Assembly (NCBI RefSeq): GCF_000719775.1
Contig: NZ_JOHR01000031.1
Location: forward strand, 1 to 56,111
Length of the DNA stretch: 56,111 bases
From: Streptomyces sp. NRRL F-5135
GTDB lineage: Bacteria > Actinomycetota > Actinomycetes > Streptomycetales > Streptomycetaceae
Reading direction: 5' to 3'
The notes below the pieces were generated by a model. It worked only from the letters and a program-made list of their open reading frames with translations. It searched no databases and was not told the DNA's origin. Below are positions 48,418 through 55,982 of this stretch, piece after piece. Numbering within the stretch: position 1 is the stretch's first letter; the number at the start of each line of letters is the position of its first letter. Position numbers and translations under genes: made by a program.

Positions 48418-48585
48418 TTAGCGGGTGCCGGCCTGCGCGTTGCCCTCGGAGCGGGCCGTGCCGAGCTGCGTGGTTGCCGCGCCCTGCCCCTGGGCGTTGC
48501 GGCGGTCGGCCGCACACGCCTGGACAGTGGCTGGCTGGGTGGTGATCGGGTTCGGGCGGGGCTTCCGGTCGTCGGCCACGGTCAC
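48418..48585 (-). CDS. 55-residue low-complexity protein
   Basis: Begins VTVADDRKPRPNPITTQP and is Ala/Gln/Thr-rich, probably disordered. GTG overlaps the upstream stop (GTGA). Translation is supported by coupling only. Confidence 0.45.
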   Translation of the reverse strand: MTVADDRKPRPNPITTQPATVQACAADRRNAQGQGAATTQLGTARSEGNAQAGTR

Positions 48586-48755
48586 CAGCCGCGCTGCTGA
48601 ATGAACCGACGACGGGCGGCCGTACCGGCGGGCGGGGGCTTCGGTGCCGTCTGCTGCGGGATCACCGTCATCCGCAGACGCCCGGCAACGATCCGGCCCG
48701 ATGCGAACCCGCGGCGCGGCTCATCCGCTGGCGCGGCCGTCAAGGTCACGGTCAC
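48582..48755 (-). CDS. 57-residue basic protein
   Basis: VTVTLTAAPADEPRRGFASG... then a Pro/Arg-rich tail (RRRFIQQRGW). It is coupled by GTGA to the genes on both sides, forming a chain of three overlaps at 48582-48755. Unknown function. Confidence 0.5.
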   Translation of the reverse strand: MTVTLTAAPADEPRRGFASGRIVAGRLRMTVIPQQTAPKPPPAGTAARRRFIQQRGW

Positions 48756-49294
48756 GACGCCACCTCGCTCAGACCATGCGTGCGGGCGTACTCGGCGCCG
48801 GCCGCGAGAAGCCCAGCCACATCATCGGCCGTGCGACCCAGCCGCCCCGACCAGGACATAGCCCGCGCCCGCTCGACACCAGTACGGGCCTGCACGACCA
48901 GGTCGAGAACTCGGTCAGCAACCGCCATCACATCGCTGTCGCCAGCCGTTGAACGGCTCGTGCGGAGCATCGCGATGTACAGAGTCAGCGGCCCGCGGTC
49001 TTCACCGAACGCGTCCCTGGCGAGATCGATCAGGTGCCGCAGCAGAGACTTCGTGGACGCCTCCGGGGCGATCTCGCCCACAGAGGCTGGCGTCTCCTCG
49101 ATCACTCGCGTCCAGCCGTCCCTGGCGAGCCGGGCAGCGACTGCCTCCAGGAAGACGGCCACGGCGTCACCGGTGACGGGCTCGCCCGAACCGGCAGTCC
49201 AGAAGCCGGGGGGCACGGCACCGGCTGCCGCAGATAAGACGGTAGTGGGGGTGATCGTCGCGGCAGGCGCGACGGTACGATGCTGCACAGCCAT
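48752..49294 (-). CDS. DUF6197-like protein
   Basis: 180 aa; ATG at 49294 follows AAGGAG. TGDAVAVFLEAVAARLARDG W and a C-terminal SGRLGRTADDVAGLL fit the DUF6197 outline. The usual Cys after GW is replaced. First gene of the leftward operon that faces the second ribbon-helix-helix gene. Confidence 0.6.
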   Translation of the reverse strand: MAVQHRTVAPAATITPTTVLSAAAGAVPPGFWTAGSGEPVTGDAVAVFLEAVAARLARDGWTRVIEETPASVGEIAPEASTKSLLRHLIDLARDAFGEDRGPLTLYIAMLRTSRSTAGDSDVMAVADRVLDLVVQARTGVERARAMSWSGRLGRTADDVAGLLAAGAEYARTHGLSEVAS

Positions 49295-49404
49295 CAGGGT
49301 CTCCTTCATAGACCTTGTCTGGTCAGGTCCTGCCTTGGTGTGTGGAAGCCCGAGGCAGGGCCGTTCTGCATTTCACAAGGGGGGCGGTGGAAGACGCCTC
49401 CCCG

Positions 49405-49454
49405 AGTGGCACTCCACTCACCGTAGCGTCTTCTCTGGACCGTGGCAATCCACT
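49405..49454. promoter_or_regulatory. Paired operator sites of second regulator
   Basis: AGTGGCACTCCACT (49405-49418) and CGTGGCAATCCACT (49441-49454) are near-identical, each with inverted GTGG/CCAC halves, spaced 36 bases start to start. The second lies 16 bases before the regulator ATG. GACGAT ends six bases before that ATG, as in the first regulatory hub. Confidence 0.65.
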
Positions 49455-49470
49455 GTGGGACGATTCCTTC

Positions 49471-49665
49471 ATGCCAGCCGGAGTCCACCTCAAGAGAGCC
49501 CGCACATACCGCCCCGACCCGGAGCTATACGAGCAGGCCAAGAACGCTGTCGCCGAGGTTGGCTCCGACATGAACAGCCACATCATCGCCTTCTTGCGCT
49601 GGCTCACACACGAAACCGACGACCTCCCAGAGCGGCCACCTCGCAAGGAGGAAGACCCGACCTGA
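49471..49665 (+). CDS. Ribbon-helix-helix-like regulator
   Basis: 64 aa. ARTYRPDPELYEQAKNAVAE and NSHIIAFLRWLTHE give a beta-strand, helix, helix outline like the regulator at 39459 but with different residues, consistent with different operators. Leaderless start likely. It faces the leftward DUF6197 operon across its presumed operators. Confidence 0.65.
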   Translation: MPAGVHLKRARTYRPDPELYEQAKNAVAEVGSDMNSHIIAFLRWLTHETDDLPERPPRKEEDPT

Positions 49666-49831
49666 CGCAACTCAGGAGCGGCGGATTTCGTCATGCCTCC
49701 AAGTCAACTCCCGCGCGACACCACGGACCATGAAGCCGCAATGCGGCAGCAGTGCACGCCCCCGCGCGGCAGAGCAGTAGCAGTGCAGCCGTGACGCAAC
49801 ACCCCAGCAATACGACGGCGGGAGCCAGATA

Positions 49832-50470
49832 GTGAACGTCGTGGAGACCTGGACCGGCCATGCAGCTTGCGCCCTCCAGGCCGCGCTCCGCATGACCAAC
49901 GAAGGGTTCGCCGCACATCTCGGCGTGGCGGTCCGCACGGTCGCCGGGTGGCACAAAGACCCGGAGATCGTGCCCCGATCCGAGACGCAGCAGATCCTCG
50001 ACATCGCCTACGAAAGGGCCGACGCCAGCGTGCACCGACGGTTCAGCGGCCTATCCCGACCGCCATCAGGGCCAGCCCCAGCGCAGGCGCTTCGGGTAGC
50101 GATCGCGGTGGTGGTGCGGGGGAACGATGTGCTCCTCGTCCGCCGGCGCGGTGACGACACGCTGACCTGGCAGTTCCCGGCAGGCATGGTCAAGCCGGGC
50201 GCGGCAGCATCAACGATCGCCGAACAGGAGACACACGCGGAGACCGGAGTGCACTGCACTGTCCGCGAACGGCTCGGGGAACGCGTCCACCCGGTAACCG
50301 GGGTGATTGCCGACTACCACCTATGTGACTATCTCGCTGGCGACGCCGTGAACCGGGACGAACTGGAGAACATGGCTGTCGCCTGGGTTCCCCGGACGCA
50401 GCTCCACCGCTTCATCCCTGCAGACCGCATCTACCCGCCGATCACGGCCGCCTTGGAGGGCGCAGCATGA
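49832..50470 (+). CDS. HTH-Nudix fusion with degenerate Nudix box
   Basis: 212 aa. Residues 15-65 form a helix-turn-helix (MTNEGFAAHLGVAVRTVAGW). A Nudix fold follows from about 90 (VAIAVVVRGNDVLLVRRRGDD). Its box reads GMVKPGAAASTIAEQETHAETG: the first Glu and the Arg/Glu of the catalytic REUXEE are changed, so hydrolysis may be lost. It could sense a nucleotide rather than cut it (inference). GTG start after GGGAG. Coupled to the next Nudix gene by ATGA. Confidence 0.75.
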   Translation: MNVVETWTGHAACALQAALRMTNEGFAAHLGVAVRTVAGWHKDPEIVPRSETQQILDIAYERADASVHRRFSGLSRPPSGPAPAQALRVAIAVVVRGNDVLLVRRRGDDTLTWQFPAGMVKPGAAASTIAEQETHAETGVHCTVRERLGERVHPVTGVIADYHLCDYLAGDAVNRDELENMAVAWVPRTQLHRFIPADRIYPPITAALEGAA

Positions 50471-50883
50471 GCGAGAACGACCAGCCCAAGCCCGGCATCA
50501 GCGCGGCGATCATCGTCCACGACGGGCGCACACTCATGATTCGCCGCCGGGTGAAGGAAGGCGAGCTGATGTGGCAGTTCCCCGCCGGCGCCATCGAAGC
50601 CGGGGAGACGGCCGAGCAGGCCGCAGTACGGGAGACGCAGGAGGAGACCGGCCTGACGGTCGAAGCTATCAAGCTACTCGGCGAGCGGATCCACCCGAAG
50701 ACGGGCCGGCTCATGTCCTACACGGCCTGCGAGTGGCTCGCCGGTGAGGCGATCGTCGGCGACGAGGAAGAGATCAGCGAAGTCGCCTGGGTGAAGCACG
50801 GCGAGATCCCCGAATACGTGCCTTACGGGCTGTTCGAGCCGGTGCAGGAGTATCTCGACGGAGCCATCGGCGGCACCGCGTAG
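50467..50883 (+). CDS. Nudix hydrolase
   Basis: 138 aa with an intact Nudix box (GAIEAGETAEQAAVRETQEE...TGL, near residues 40-62), so it should hydrolyse a nucleoside diphosphate-linked substrate. It aligns along its length with the Nudix half of the preceding protein, so the pair arose by duplication. A Nudix-containing protein (Pif) acts in transfer immunity of the Streptomyces element pSAM2; whether this pair does so is unknown. Confidence 0.85.
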   Translation: MSENDQPKPGISAAIIVHDGRTLMIRRRVKEGELMWQFPAGAIEAGETAEQAAVRETQEETGLTVEAIKLLGERIHPKTGRLMSYTACEWLAGEAIVGDEEEISEVAWVKHGEIPEYVPYGLFEPVQEYLDGAIGGTA

Positions 50884-50900
50884 CCGAACCCAGCAGACAG

Positions 50901-50928
50901 GAAGCCCCGCCCGAATGGGCGGGGCTTC
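50901..50928 (+). terminator. Terminator after Nudix pair
   Basis: GAAGCCCCGCCC and GGGCGGGGCTTC form a 12-base stem with a four-base loop, 18 bases after the stop. Its core resembles the hairpin at 2693-2726. Confidence 0.75.
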
Positions 50929-51480
50929 TGCGTGACCCGAGCTCTCCGGCTTCGCCAACTTCCCCGTCATGCACTGGAACTGCACCGTCACCACATCGCG
51001 CTCAGCACATCAGCCGGAACACGATGGCAACATCAACTCCCGGAAACGAAGGGCCACTCGTGAGCGAGCTATTCGAGCGCACCCTGGCTGATCAGCCCAA
51101 GCGGGGGCGTGTTTCGGCCAGAAGTCATGGCTTGCAGAAGTACATATGGGAATCCAATTGCGCAACATCGAGGGCTTCCCGCTAGCGGGAAACGTGATGG
51201 TCAGGGGGTTAAGGTGACACATAAAACCTGACCTGACCTGCCGTGTTGCATCAAGTCGCGGTCTCCATAACGGACAGAAACCTGCATCCGGTTTCCCTCG
51301 TCCTGACCCGTGGCGCGTTCTAGCGTTCGTGTCCTGCCGGTCTCATCAGCTGGCACAGCAAGACCTCGGGCCGTGCGCCTGGGGACGCAAAAGGGCCGGG
51401 CGGTCATCAGCCGCCCGGCCCGTCGACCAGCGGCATCACCCGCTGGTCAGTGAGTTCCATCCCAACCAAAGGAGTCCTCA
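50929..51480. other. 550-bp stretch without a convincing gene
   Basis: A lower-GC stretch. A 43-codon rightward frame from GTG 51061 (VSELFERTLADQPKRGRVSA) begins like a gene but degenerates and stops near 51186; it may be a remnant. GGTCAGG near 51201 and CCTGACC near 51227 form an inverted pair around TTAAGGTGACACATAAAA. GGGCCGGGCGG (51393-51403) and CCGCCCGGCCC (51411-51421) form an 11-base hairpin just before the DUF6907 gene. An attachment or regulatory region is possible. Confidence 0.5.
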
Positions 51481-51870
51481 GTGAGCATCGTACTGCCCGA
51501 GCCCGTTCCCGTCCCGGCTCAGCAGCCCAGCGCCCCCTCTGCCACTCCCCCGTTGACGCACCCGTCCCCGTGTCCGTCGTGGTGCAAGGAGCGGCGCCAG
51601 GTCACCGAGCACCATTTCGGACCGTCGGCGACATGGCATTGGTCGCCGCAGTACAAGGTGTCGAATCCGCGTCCGCTGGATGGCGGGCCGGAGACGCTGC
51701 TGCGGGCAGAGCTGGTGCGGAATGACGAAGGTACAGCGACGGGCCCGGTCAGCCTGTACGTCCAGGCGGAGGGCGACATCGATCTGACCGCCGACGAGGC
51801 GGACATCTTCATCACGCAGGCACAGGCGTGGGTGGACACACTGCGGGCGCTGCGCCGCCAGATGGGCTGA
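51481..51870 (+). CDS. DUF6907 family protein
   Basis: 129 aa. PSPCPSWCKERRQVTEHHFG is the signature Cys/His start of DUF6907; the rest is beta-rich, ending in a helix (EADIFITQAQAWVDTLRAL). AAAGGAG precedes the GTG. The family is common in Streptomyces and has no known function. Confidence 0.75.
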   Translation: MSIVLPEPVPVPAQQPSAPSATPPLTHPSPCPSWCKERRQVTEHHFGPSATWHWSPQYKVSNPRPLDGGPETLLRAELVRNDEGTATGPVSLYVQAEGDIDLTADEADIFITQAQAWVDTLRALRRQMG

Positions 51871-51888
51871 GCGCTCCTACGTCAATGC

Positions 51889-51918
51889 ACGGCCGGACAG
51901 CAGCCGCTGCCCGGCCGT
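51889..51918 (+). terminator. Terminator of DUF6907 gene
   Basis: ACGGCCGG (51889-51896) pairs with CCGGCCGT (51911-51918), followed by TTCT. Confidence 0.65.
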
Positions 51919-52006
51919 TTCTGGAGAAAGGACCGCCACATCCGTTGCTCCGTCTCTCCGCAAGGATCTGCATCCCGGATCAATGGGCAGATGGACCTCG
52001 CGTCGA

Positions 52007-52399
52007 CTATCCGACGGGGGTGAGGTCAGCTTCGAGCGCGGCAATGACGCACCGCGAGACAAGGGCAGCCTGTTCTTTCCCGGCGATGTTCTGGGCTGCC
52101 TGAAAGATGGACCAAGCGGCGTCGATCCGCACGTTCGCTTCGGAGCCGAACTCTTCGGTGAGGGTGTCGGAAAGGTGGCGCCCCGGCAGGTCAAGCCTTG
52201 AATGGTGTTCGACTTCCCTGTGGGCTGCCACCAGAGCGCAGCGGAAGAACCGGCGCGCGTCCTCCCTGCCGAGTTGGATGTAGATAATCTTGGCCAGTTG
52301 CCCAAAGACCTGGGCACCGTATGGTCGTTCTGATCTGGGCCCCAGCCCCTTGCGTAGGGCAATGTGGAGTTCCAGGTCGAAGTCGTGCCGTTCCTTCAT
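52007..52399 (-). CDS. Hypothetical helical protein
   Basis: 130 aa from ATG 52399. Mainly helical (FGQLAKIIYIQLGREDARRF, AAWSIFQAAQNIAGKEQA). No Shine-Dalgarno sequence, so translation may be leaderless. Function unknown. Confidence 0.6.
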   Translation of the reverse strand: MKERHDFDLELHIALRKGLGPRSERPYGAQVFGQLAKIIYIQLGREDARRFFRCALVAAHREVEHHSRLDLPGRHLSDTLTEEFGSEANVRIDAAWSIFQAAQNIAGKEQAALVSRCVIAALEADLTPVG

Positions 52400-52530
52400 G
52401 CGAGGTTCATACCAGCGAAGATTCTGCGTACCGGTCCGCGGTGCCGCACATTTTGGGAGCCTCACTCGCATGGCTGAACGCTCTGTGCACCGGCCCGGAG
52501 TCTGGTATTAGCGCACTGCGGCTGGCTGGC

Positions 52531-53283
52531 TTACGGCCCTGGGATTGCCAGGGGTTCGTGGTGGTGCCAGATGAGGTATCGGTCTTCTTGGCGCAGCTCC
52601 GCGGTGCCCCATTCGAGTCTCATGACGCCGTGTGCCATGTTGCAGGCGTAGGCGATGAGGATCAACCCGAGGTCTGCCGGGAGCCGTTCGAGGTCTCGGT
52701 GGATCTCGTGCTCTGGTGGTTCTTCGAGGCCGAGGTCGAAGGTCCCTTGGATGGAGTCGGGGCCGTGGCGTCGGATGAGGTCGGCGCGGAGCCCAAAGGC
52801 TTTCCGGAGCCGGGCTTCCGTGACGGGCACATCGCGCTTGGCGTAGCGGATCGGGTAGAGGACATGCTCGGCGATGACTACCACGGTCCGCCCCTGGAGC
52901 CGTACTGCGGTCGCCCCGGCCACGTTCTCCAGGCCGGCGGCGAGTTCTTCGTATTGGGCGGCGTACAGGCCGTGTCCGTAGGCTTCGAGGGTTTGGGTGT
53001 GGACGCCTTGCTGGCCGTTTCGTGCCCGGTCGTGGGCTCTGGCGAGGCAGGCTGGGACGGTTTGGACGAGCGTGTCGGCGGTGTCGCCAAACGTCTTGCG
53101 TGCCCATGGTGTCGGCGGTTGCGCGCTCAACTGGCTTGCCCCCTCGTCGGTGCCGTTCAGCGTCGGCCCAACCGTGGGGTGGGGACTGTGCGGTGCACAA
53201 GTGCGCATGAGGGGCGCACTGATCGGTGTCCCACCCGGGTCGGGGGTTGCGAGGGGCATCTGTTCAGTTGCAGGCTGCGCCAT
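52531..53283 (-). CDS. Hypothetical protein
   Basis: 250 aa from ATG 53283; an ATG at 53298 is an alternative that would overlap the divergent gene. The N-terminal 60 residues are Pro/Thr-rich; the rest is alpha/beta (YAAQYEELAAGLENVAGATA, LQGRTVVVIAEHVLYPIRYA). Leu/Glu-rich EEPPEHEIHRDLERLPADLG near 200. No catalytic motif recognised. Confidence 0.6.
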   Translation of the reverse strand: MAQPATEQMPLATPDPGGTPISAPLMRTCAPHSPHPTVGPTLNGTDEGASQLSAQPPTPWARKTFGDTADTLVQTVPACLARAHDRARNGQQGVHTQTLEAYGHGLYAAQYEELAAGLENVAGATAVRLQGRTVVVIAEHVLYPIRYAKRDVPVTEARLRKAFGLRADLIRRHGPDSIQGTFDLGLEEPPEHEIHRDLERLPADLGLILIAYACNMAHGVMRLEWGTAELRQEDRYLIWHHHEPLAIPGP

Positions 53284-53296
53284 CAGACTGGAGACC

Positions 53297-53578
53297 ATGG
53301 GGGCAAATCAGCCGATTCATATGACCACTACCGACTCGCCGTTGAATGGGCGTGAGGTGTCGTGCAGCTGGTTGATCTGGGGGGCCGAGGCCGGCTCGTT
53401 CGGTGGCGCGGTGGCCGCGCTTGAAGCGATCGCCGTGAGCCAAGGGGCTGATGCAGTGGTTGCCGTTCGGGTCGTTACGGTGTCGGAGACTCGGACGCGT
53501 TTTCGCTTCCTGAGCGGCGAGTCGATCGAGAGCCGGGTGGCCTATCAGGCGTATGGGACGGCTATCCGCTACGAGTGA
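53297..53578 (+). CDS. Small alpha/beta protein
   Basis: 93 aa. The segment AALEAIAVSQGADAVVAVRV followed by strands (RTRFRFLSG, YGTAIRYE) resembles the YbjQ-like fold, low certainty. Divergent from the 250-aa gene; the starts lie within 15 bases, so they share control. CAGACT seven bases before the ATG suggests a leaderless message. Confidence 0.55.
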   Translation: MGANQPIHMTTTDSPLNGREVSCSWLIWGAEAGSFGGAVAALEAIAVSQGADAVVAVRVVTVSETRTRFRFLSGESIESRVAYQAYGTAIRYE

Positions 53579-53780
53579 CGGTCGGCGGGCAGCCGCGGGA
53601 GGGGCGCGCGCTGGGGGCCGTTGGGGTGGTCGCGCTCCTGTGCGCGCCCGGGGTGGGTCTTGGCTGATTGCGCGCCGGGTATTTGTCTGTTGAGACCCGG
53701 AAGGGCTACATGCTTTCTGGGTCTGGCCTCGTTGATGGGTGTGAGCTGGTTCACTTGGGCTATCGATGTAGGGGGTTGCC

Positions 53781-53966
53781 GTGTCAACGGTCATTCGAAA
53801 AACACGCGAAGAACTCGAACGGCAGCGCAAAGAGTTACTGGAAAGCGTACATATGAGCTACACGGAACTCCGAGATCGCGCAGCCGTGTACAGCCTCAGC
53901 ATGAATGAGCTTATGATTTGGCACACCATCGAGGGCCTCGACTATCTTCTCGAAGGTGAAAGCTGA
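53781..53966 (+). CDS. Small helical protein, upstream partner
   Basis: 61 aa, helical (REELERQRKELLESVHMSYT), GTG after AGGGGGTT. It overlaps the next gene by 11 bases. A small helical protein coupled to a larger one is reminiscent of antitoxin-toxin pairs, but no known toxin fold is evident. Confidence 0.6.
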   Translation: MSTVIRKTREELERQRKELLESVHMSYTELRDRAAVYSLSMNELMIWHTIEGLDYLLEGES

Positions 53967-54696
53967 CGAGGCAACGAACCTCGCAATCCAAGCGGCAGCG
54001 TTCGCTGACATGCTCACGGACCTGACGCAAGGCGTCCTCGGTGACGGCACGCCGCCATTTAGGGCCCTTAACATGGGAGCCCGCATCCGAGTGGCGCCAA
54101 TAACCGACGCCCAGGTAATCCAGCGCATCCCCATCAGGATCAACGGGCAGGTCAGGATGAGCCTGATGGTCCGCTACTACTGTTGCTGGGACAATGCACG
54201 CACGTTCATGGCAACCGATCAAGCGGACGTTCATCTGTTCTACGACGGCATCGCCGATCCATTAATCCGATACGAGTACGTCCGAAAAAGCCATGAGCCG
54301 CCCGGCGCGCACATTCAGGTACACGCACACAGGGACGAAATGGCGTACCTGCTGCGGCTCGCCGAATCGGGTCGGCCAATGTCCGGCTTGAAGCGGAACA
54401 GGATGCCGCGGCTTTCAGAGATGCATATCCCTGTGGGCGGTCACCGCATGCGGCCAGCCCTGGAGGATGTACTCCTCTTCCTGAAGCGGGAGTTTGCGAT
54501 CGACACGGTCGATGGTTGGCGGACGGTGCTGGAGGCCAGCTTGAGGGACTGGCGGTTGACGCAGCTGAAGGCGGCGGTGCGGGATGCTCCGGAAGCTGCT
54601 GCCGAGACTCTGCGTCGTATGGGGTATGTGGTGGAGGCGCCGAGGATCGTGAGCCCGCGGCCGTCTCCGGAGTCGACGAAGCTCTTCTGGCCGTAG
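53956..54696 (+). CDS. Hypothetical protein, partner of 61-aa protein
   Basis: 246 aa. Beta-rich middle (RIPIRINGQVRMSLMVRYYC, IRYEYVRKSHEP, HIQVHAHRDEM) then RLSEMHIPVGGHRMRPALED and a helical C-terminus. Charged residues (His, Glu, Arg) in the HIQVHAHRDE and HIPVGGHRMRP blocks look conserved and could be catalytic. GTG start, coupled. Function unknown. Confidence 0.6.
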   Translation: MKADEATNLAIQAAAFADMLTDLTQGVLGDGTPPFRALNMGARIRVAPITDAQVIQRIPIRINGQVRMSLMVRYYCCWDNARTFMATDQADVHLFYDGIADPLIRYEYVRKSHEPPGAHIQVHAHRDEMAYLLRLAESGRPMSGLKRNRMPRLSEMHIPVGGHRMRPALEDVLLFLKREFAIDTVDGWRTVLEASLRDWRLTQLKAAVRDAPEAAAETLRRMGYVVEAPRIVSPRPSPESTKLFWP

Positions 54697-54709
54697 CACG
54701 GTGAAGCGT

Positions 54710-54737
54710 GCGGCCCGTCCCGCTTGGGGCGGGCCGC
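54710..54737 (+). terminator. Terminator
   Basis: GCGGCCCG (54710-54717) pairs with CGGGCCGC (54730-54737), followed by TTTC. It ends the preceding two-gene unit. Confidence 0.7.
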
Positions 54738-54779
54738 TTTCATGGCCTGCGTGCTGACGGTGTCTGCGTAGCGGGCAGG

Positions 54780-55190
54780 ATGACCGTCGTGACGAACGAC
54801 GCGGAGCGCACGGAGTTGAGTGACCTGGTGCGGGAGCGCCGGGCCGAGCTGGGTCTGAGCCTCCGCGCGTTGGCTGCCCGCTGTATCGACCCGGAAGGCA
54901 CGGACGAGCCGCTGTGGAAGTTCGCAGTCCTCAACCGGCTGGAGCGGGGGCTTCCTGTGATCCCGCCAAAGTTGCCCGAATTGCGGGCACTCGCGGCCGG
55001 TCTGGACACGCACCTGCTGATCGTTCAGGGTGCGGCCGGCTGGCAGTTCATGGGGATCGAGGCAGCGTGGGAGTCGAGCATGCGGGAGCGCACTCTGCTG
55101 GAGGGCTATCTTGCTTTGAGTTCGGCTGATCAGGATCGGGTCCGGTCGATTATCCGGGCGTGGGGGTCGGTTGATCGCACGCTGGACTGA
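54780..55190 (+). CDS. XRE-type helix-turn-helix regulator
   Basis: 136 aa. LSDLVRERRAELGLSLRALA, ARCIDPEGTDEP and NRLERGLPVI form an XRE helix-turn-helix within the first 60 residues; the remainder is helical and may bind partner or ligand. Single gene, preceded by a terminator. Target unknown. Confidence 0.7.
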   Translation: MTVVTNDAERTELSDLVRERRAELGLSLRALAARCIDPEGTDEPLWKFAVLNRLERGLPVIPPKLPELRALAAGLDTHLLIVQGAAGWQFMGIEAAWESSMRERTLLEGYLALSSADQDRVRSIIRAWGSVDRTLD

Positions 55191-55345
55191 GCTGAGGCAG
55201 GGCGCCGTGTCCGCGATCCGCGGCACCTGGCGGGCGTGACGGGGGGTTCCTGCCGGCCGGTGCGCCGTGTGAGGATCCGCCCATGACCCGGACCATGCTC
55301 CCGCCCAGTGCCCGCTGTCTCGCGCCGTCCGGAGGAAAAGCCGAA

Positions 55346-55453
55346 TCAGATGTGGACGGTGAGGGTGGGGAAGCCGTCGGGGATCTCCTCGAACTGATCC
55401 TCGTCGACCACCAGGTACATCACCTCGTCCGGGTGGTCGGCGTCGTACGGCTT
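55346..55453 (-). pseudogene. Remnant of a small acidic protein gene
   Basis: In the 355-base gap 55191-55545 the only coding-like stretch is the frame ending at 55346: PYDADHPDEVMYLVVDEDQF then EEIPDGFPTLTVHI. An in-frame TAG precedes it at 55454. Upstream in another frame LTNCGVARAVEAV follows a GGAGG-like element, so a one-base change may have broken a gene of about 45 codons. A start at the internal GTG/ATG is the alternative. Confidence 0.35.
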
Positions 55454-55545
55454 CTACGGCGCGGGCGACCCCGCAGTTGGTCAACCGCAGTAGGAGGATG
55501 GATCGCCCGCCAGAAGAGCCGCCACCACCCCCGGGCCTACCGCTG

Positions 55546-55791
55546 TCAGCCCCCGGCCGCTACAGCTTCCGCTGCGGCGGCCTTCACCGCCATCTCCAGA
55601 TCGCTGCGGTTCACGCCAGCTGCGGCCGCGTGCTCGGTCACCGCGGCATGCACGGCGGCTGCCGCTTCCCACCACGGCCGCCACGCCTCCGGCGAGTAGT
55701 CCTCGCGCAGGGCATCTGCCCGGGCCGCGTTCGCCACGCGCTGGAGCTGGAGCAGGTGATCGGGTACGTCGGGTCTCTTGTCTTTCGCCAC
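55546..55791 (-). CDS. Small helical protein
   Basis: 81 aa, GTG start at 55791. TAAGCT ends six bases before it, so a leaderless message is likely. Helical (LLQLQRVANAARADALREDY) and Ala-rich at the C-terminus. Function unknown. Confidence 0.6.
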   Translation of the reverse strand: MAKDKRPDVPDHLLQLQRVANAARADALREDYSPEAWRPWWEAAAAVHAAVTEHAAAAGVNRSDLEMAVKAAAAEAVAAGG

Positions 55792-55853
55792 GGCCGGAGC
55801 TTACGCCGCACCCGTCACAGCCATCGCTCGGTACCTGACCGGGAAAGCGAGAA

Positions 55854-55880
55854 GCGGCCCGCCCGAGATGGGCGGGCCGC
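55854..55880. terminator. Hairpin terminator
   Basis: GCGGCCCGCCC and GGGCGGGCCGC form an 11-base stem with a five-base loop, upstream of the last gene. Confidence 0.6.
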
Positions 55881-55982
55881 TGTGTCGGGGAGGTTATGCA
55901 CCGGGCACGCTACGCCCATCTCCCCGCCCCCGTCGGGCCATAAGTCATGCCATATCGCGCGTCGGATTTGGTAAAATTGATC

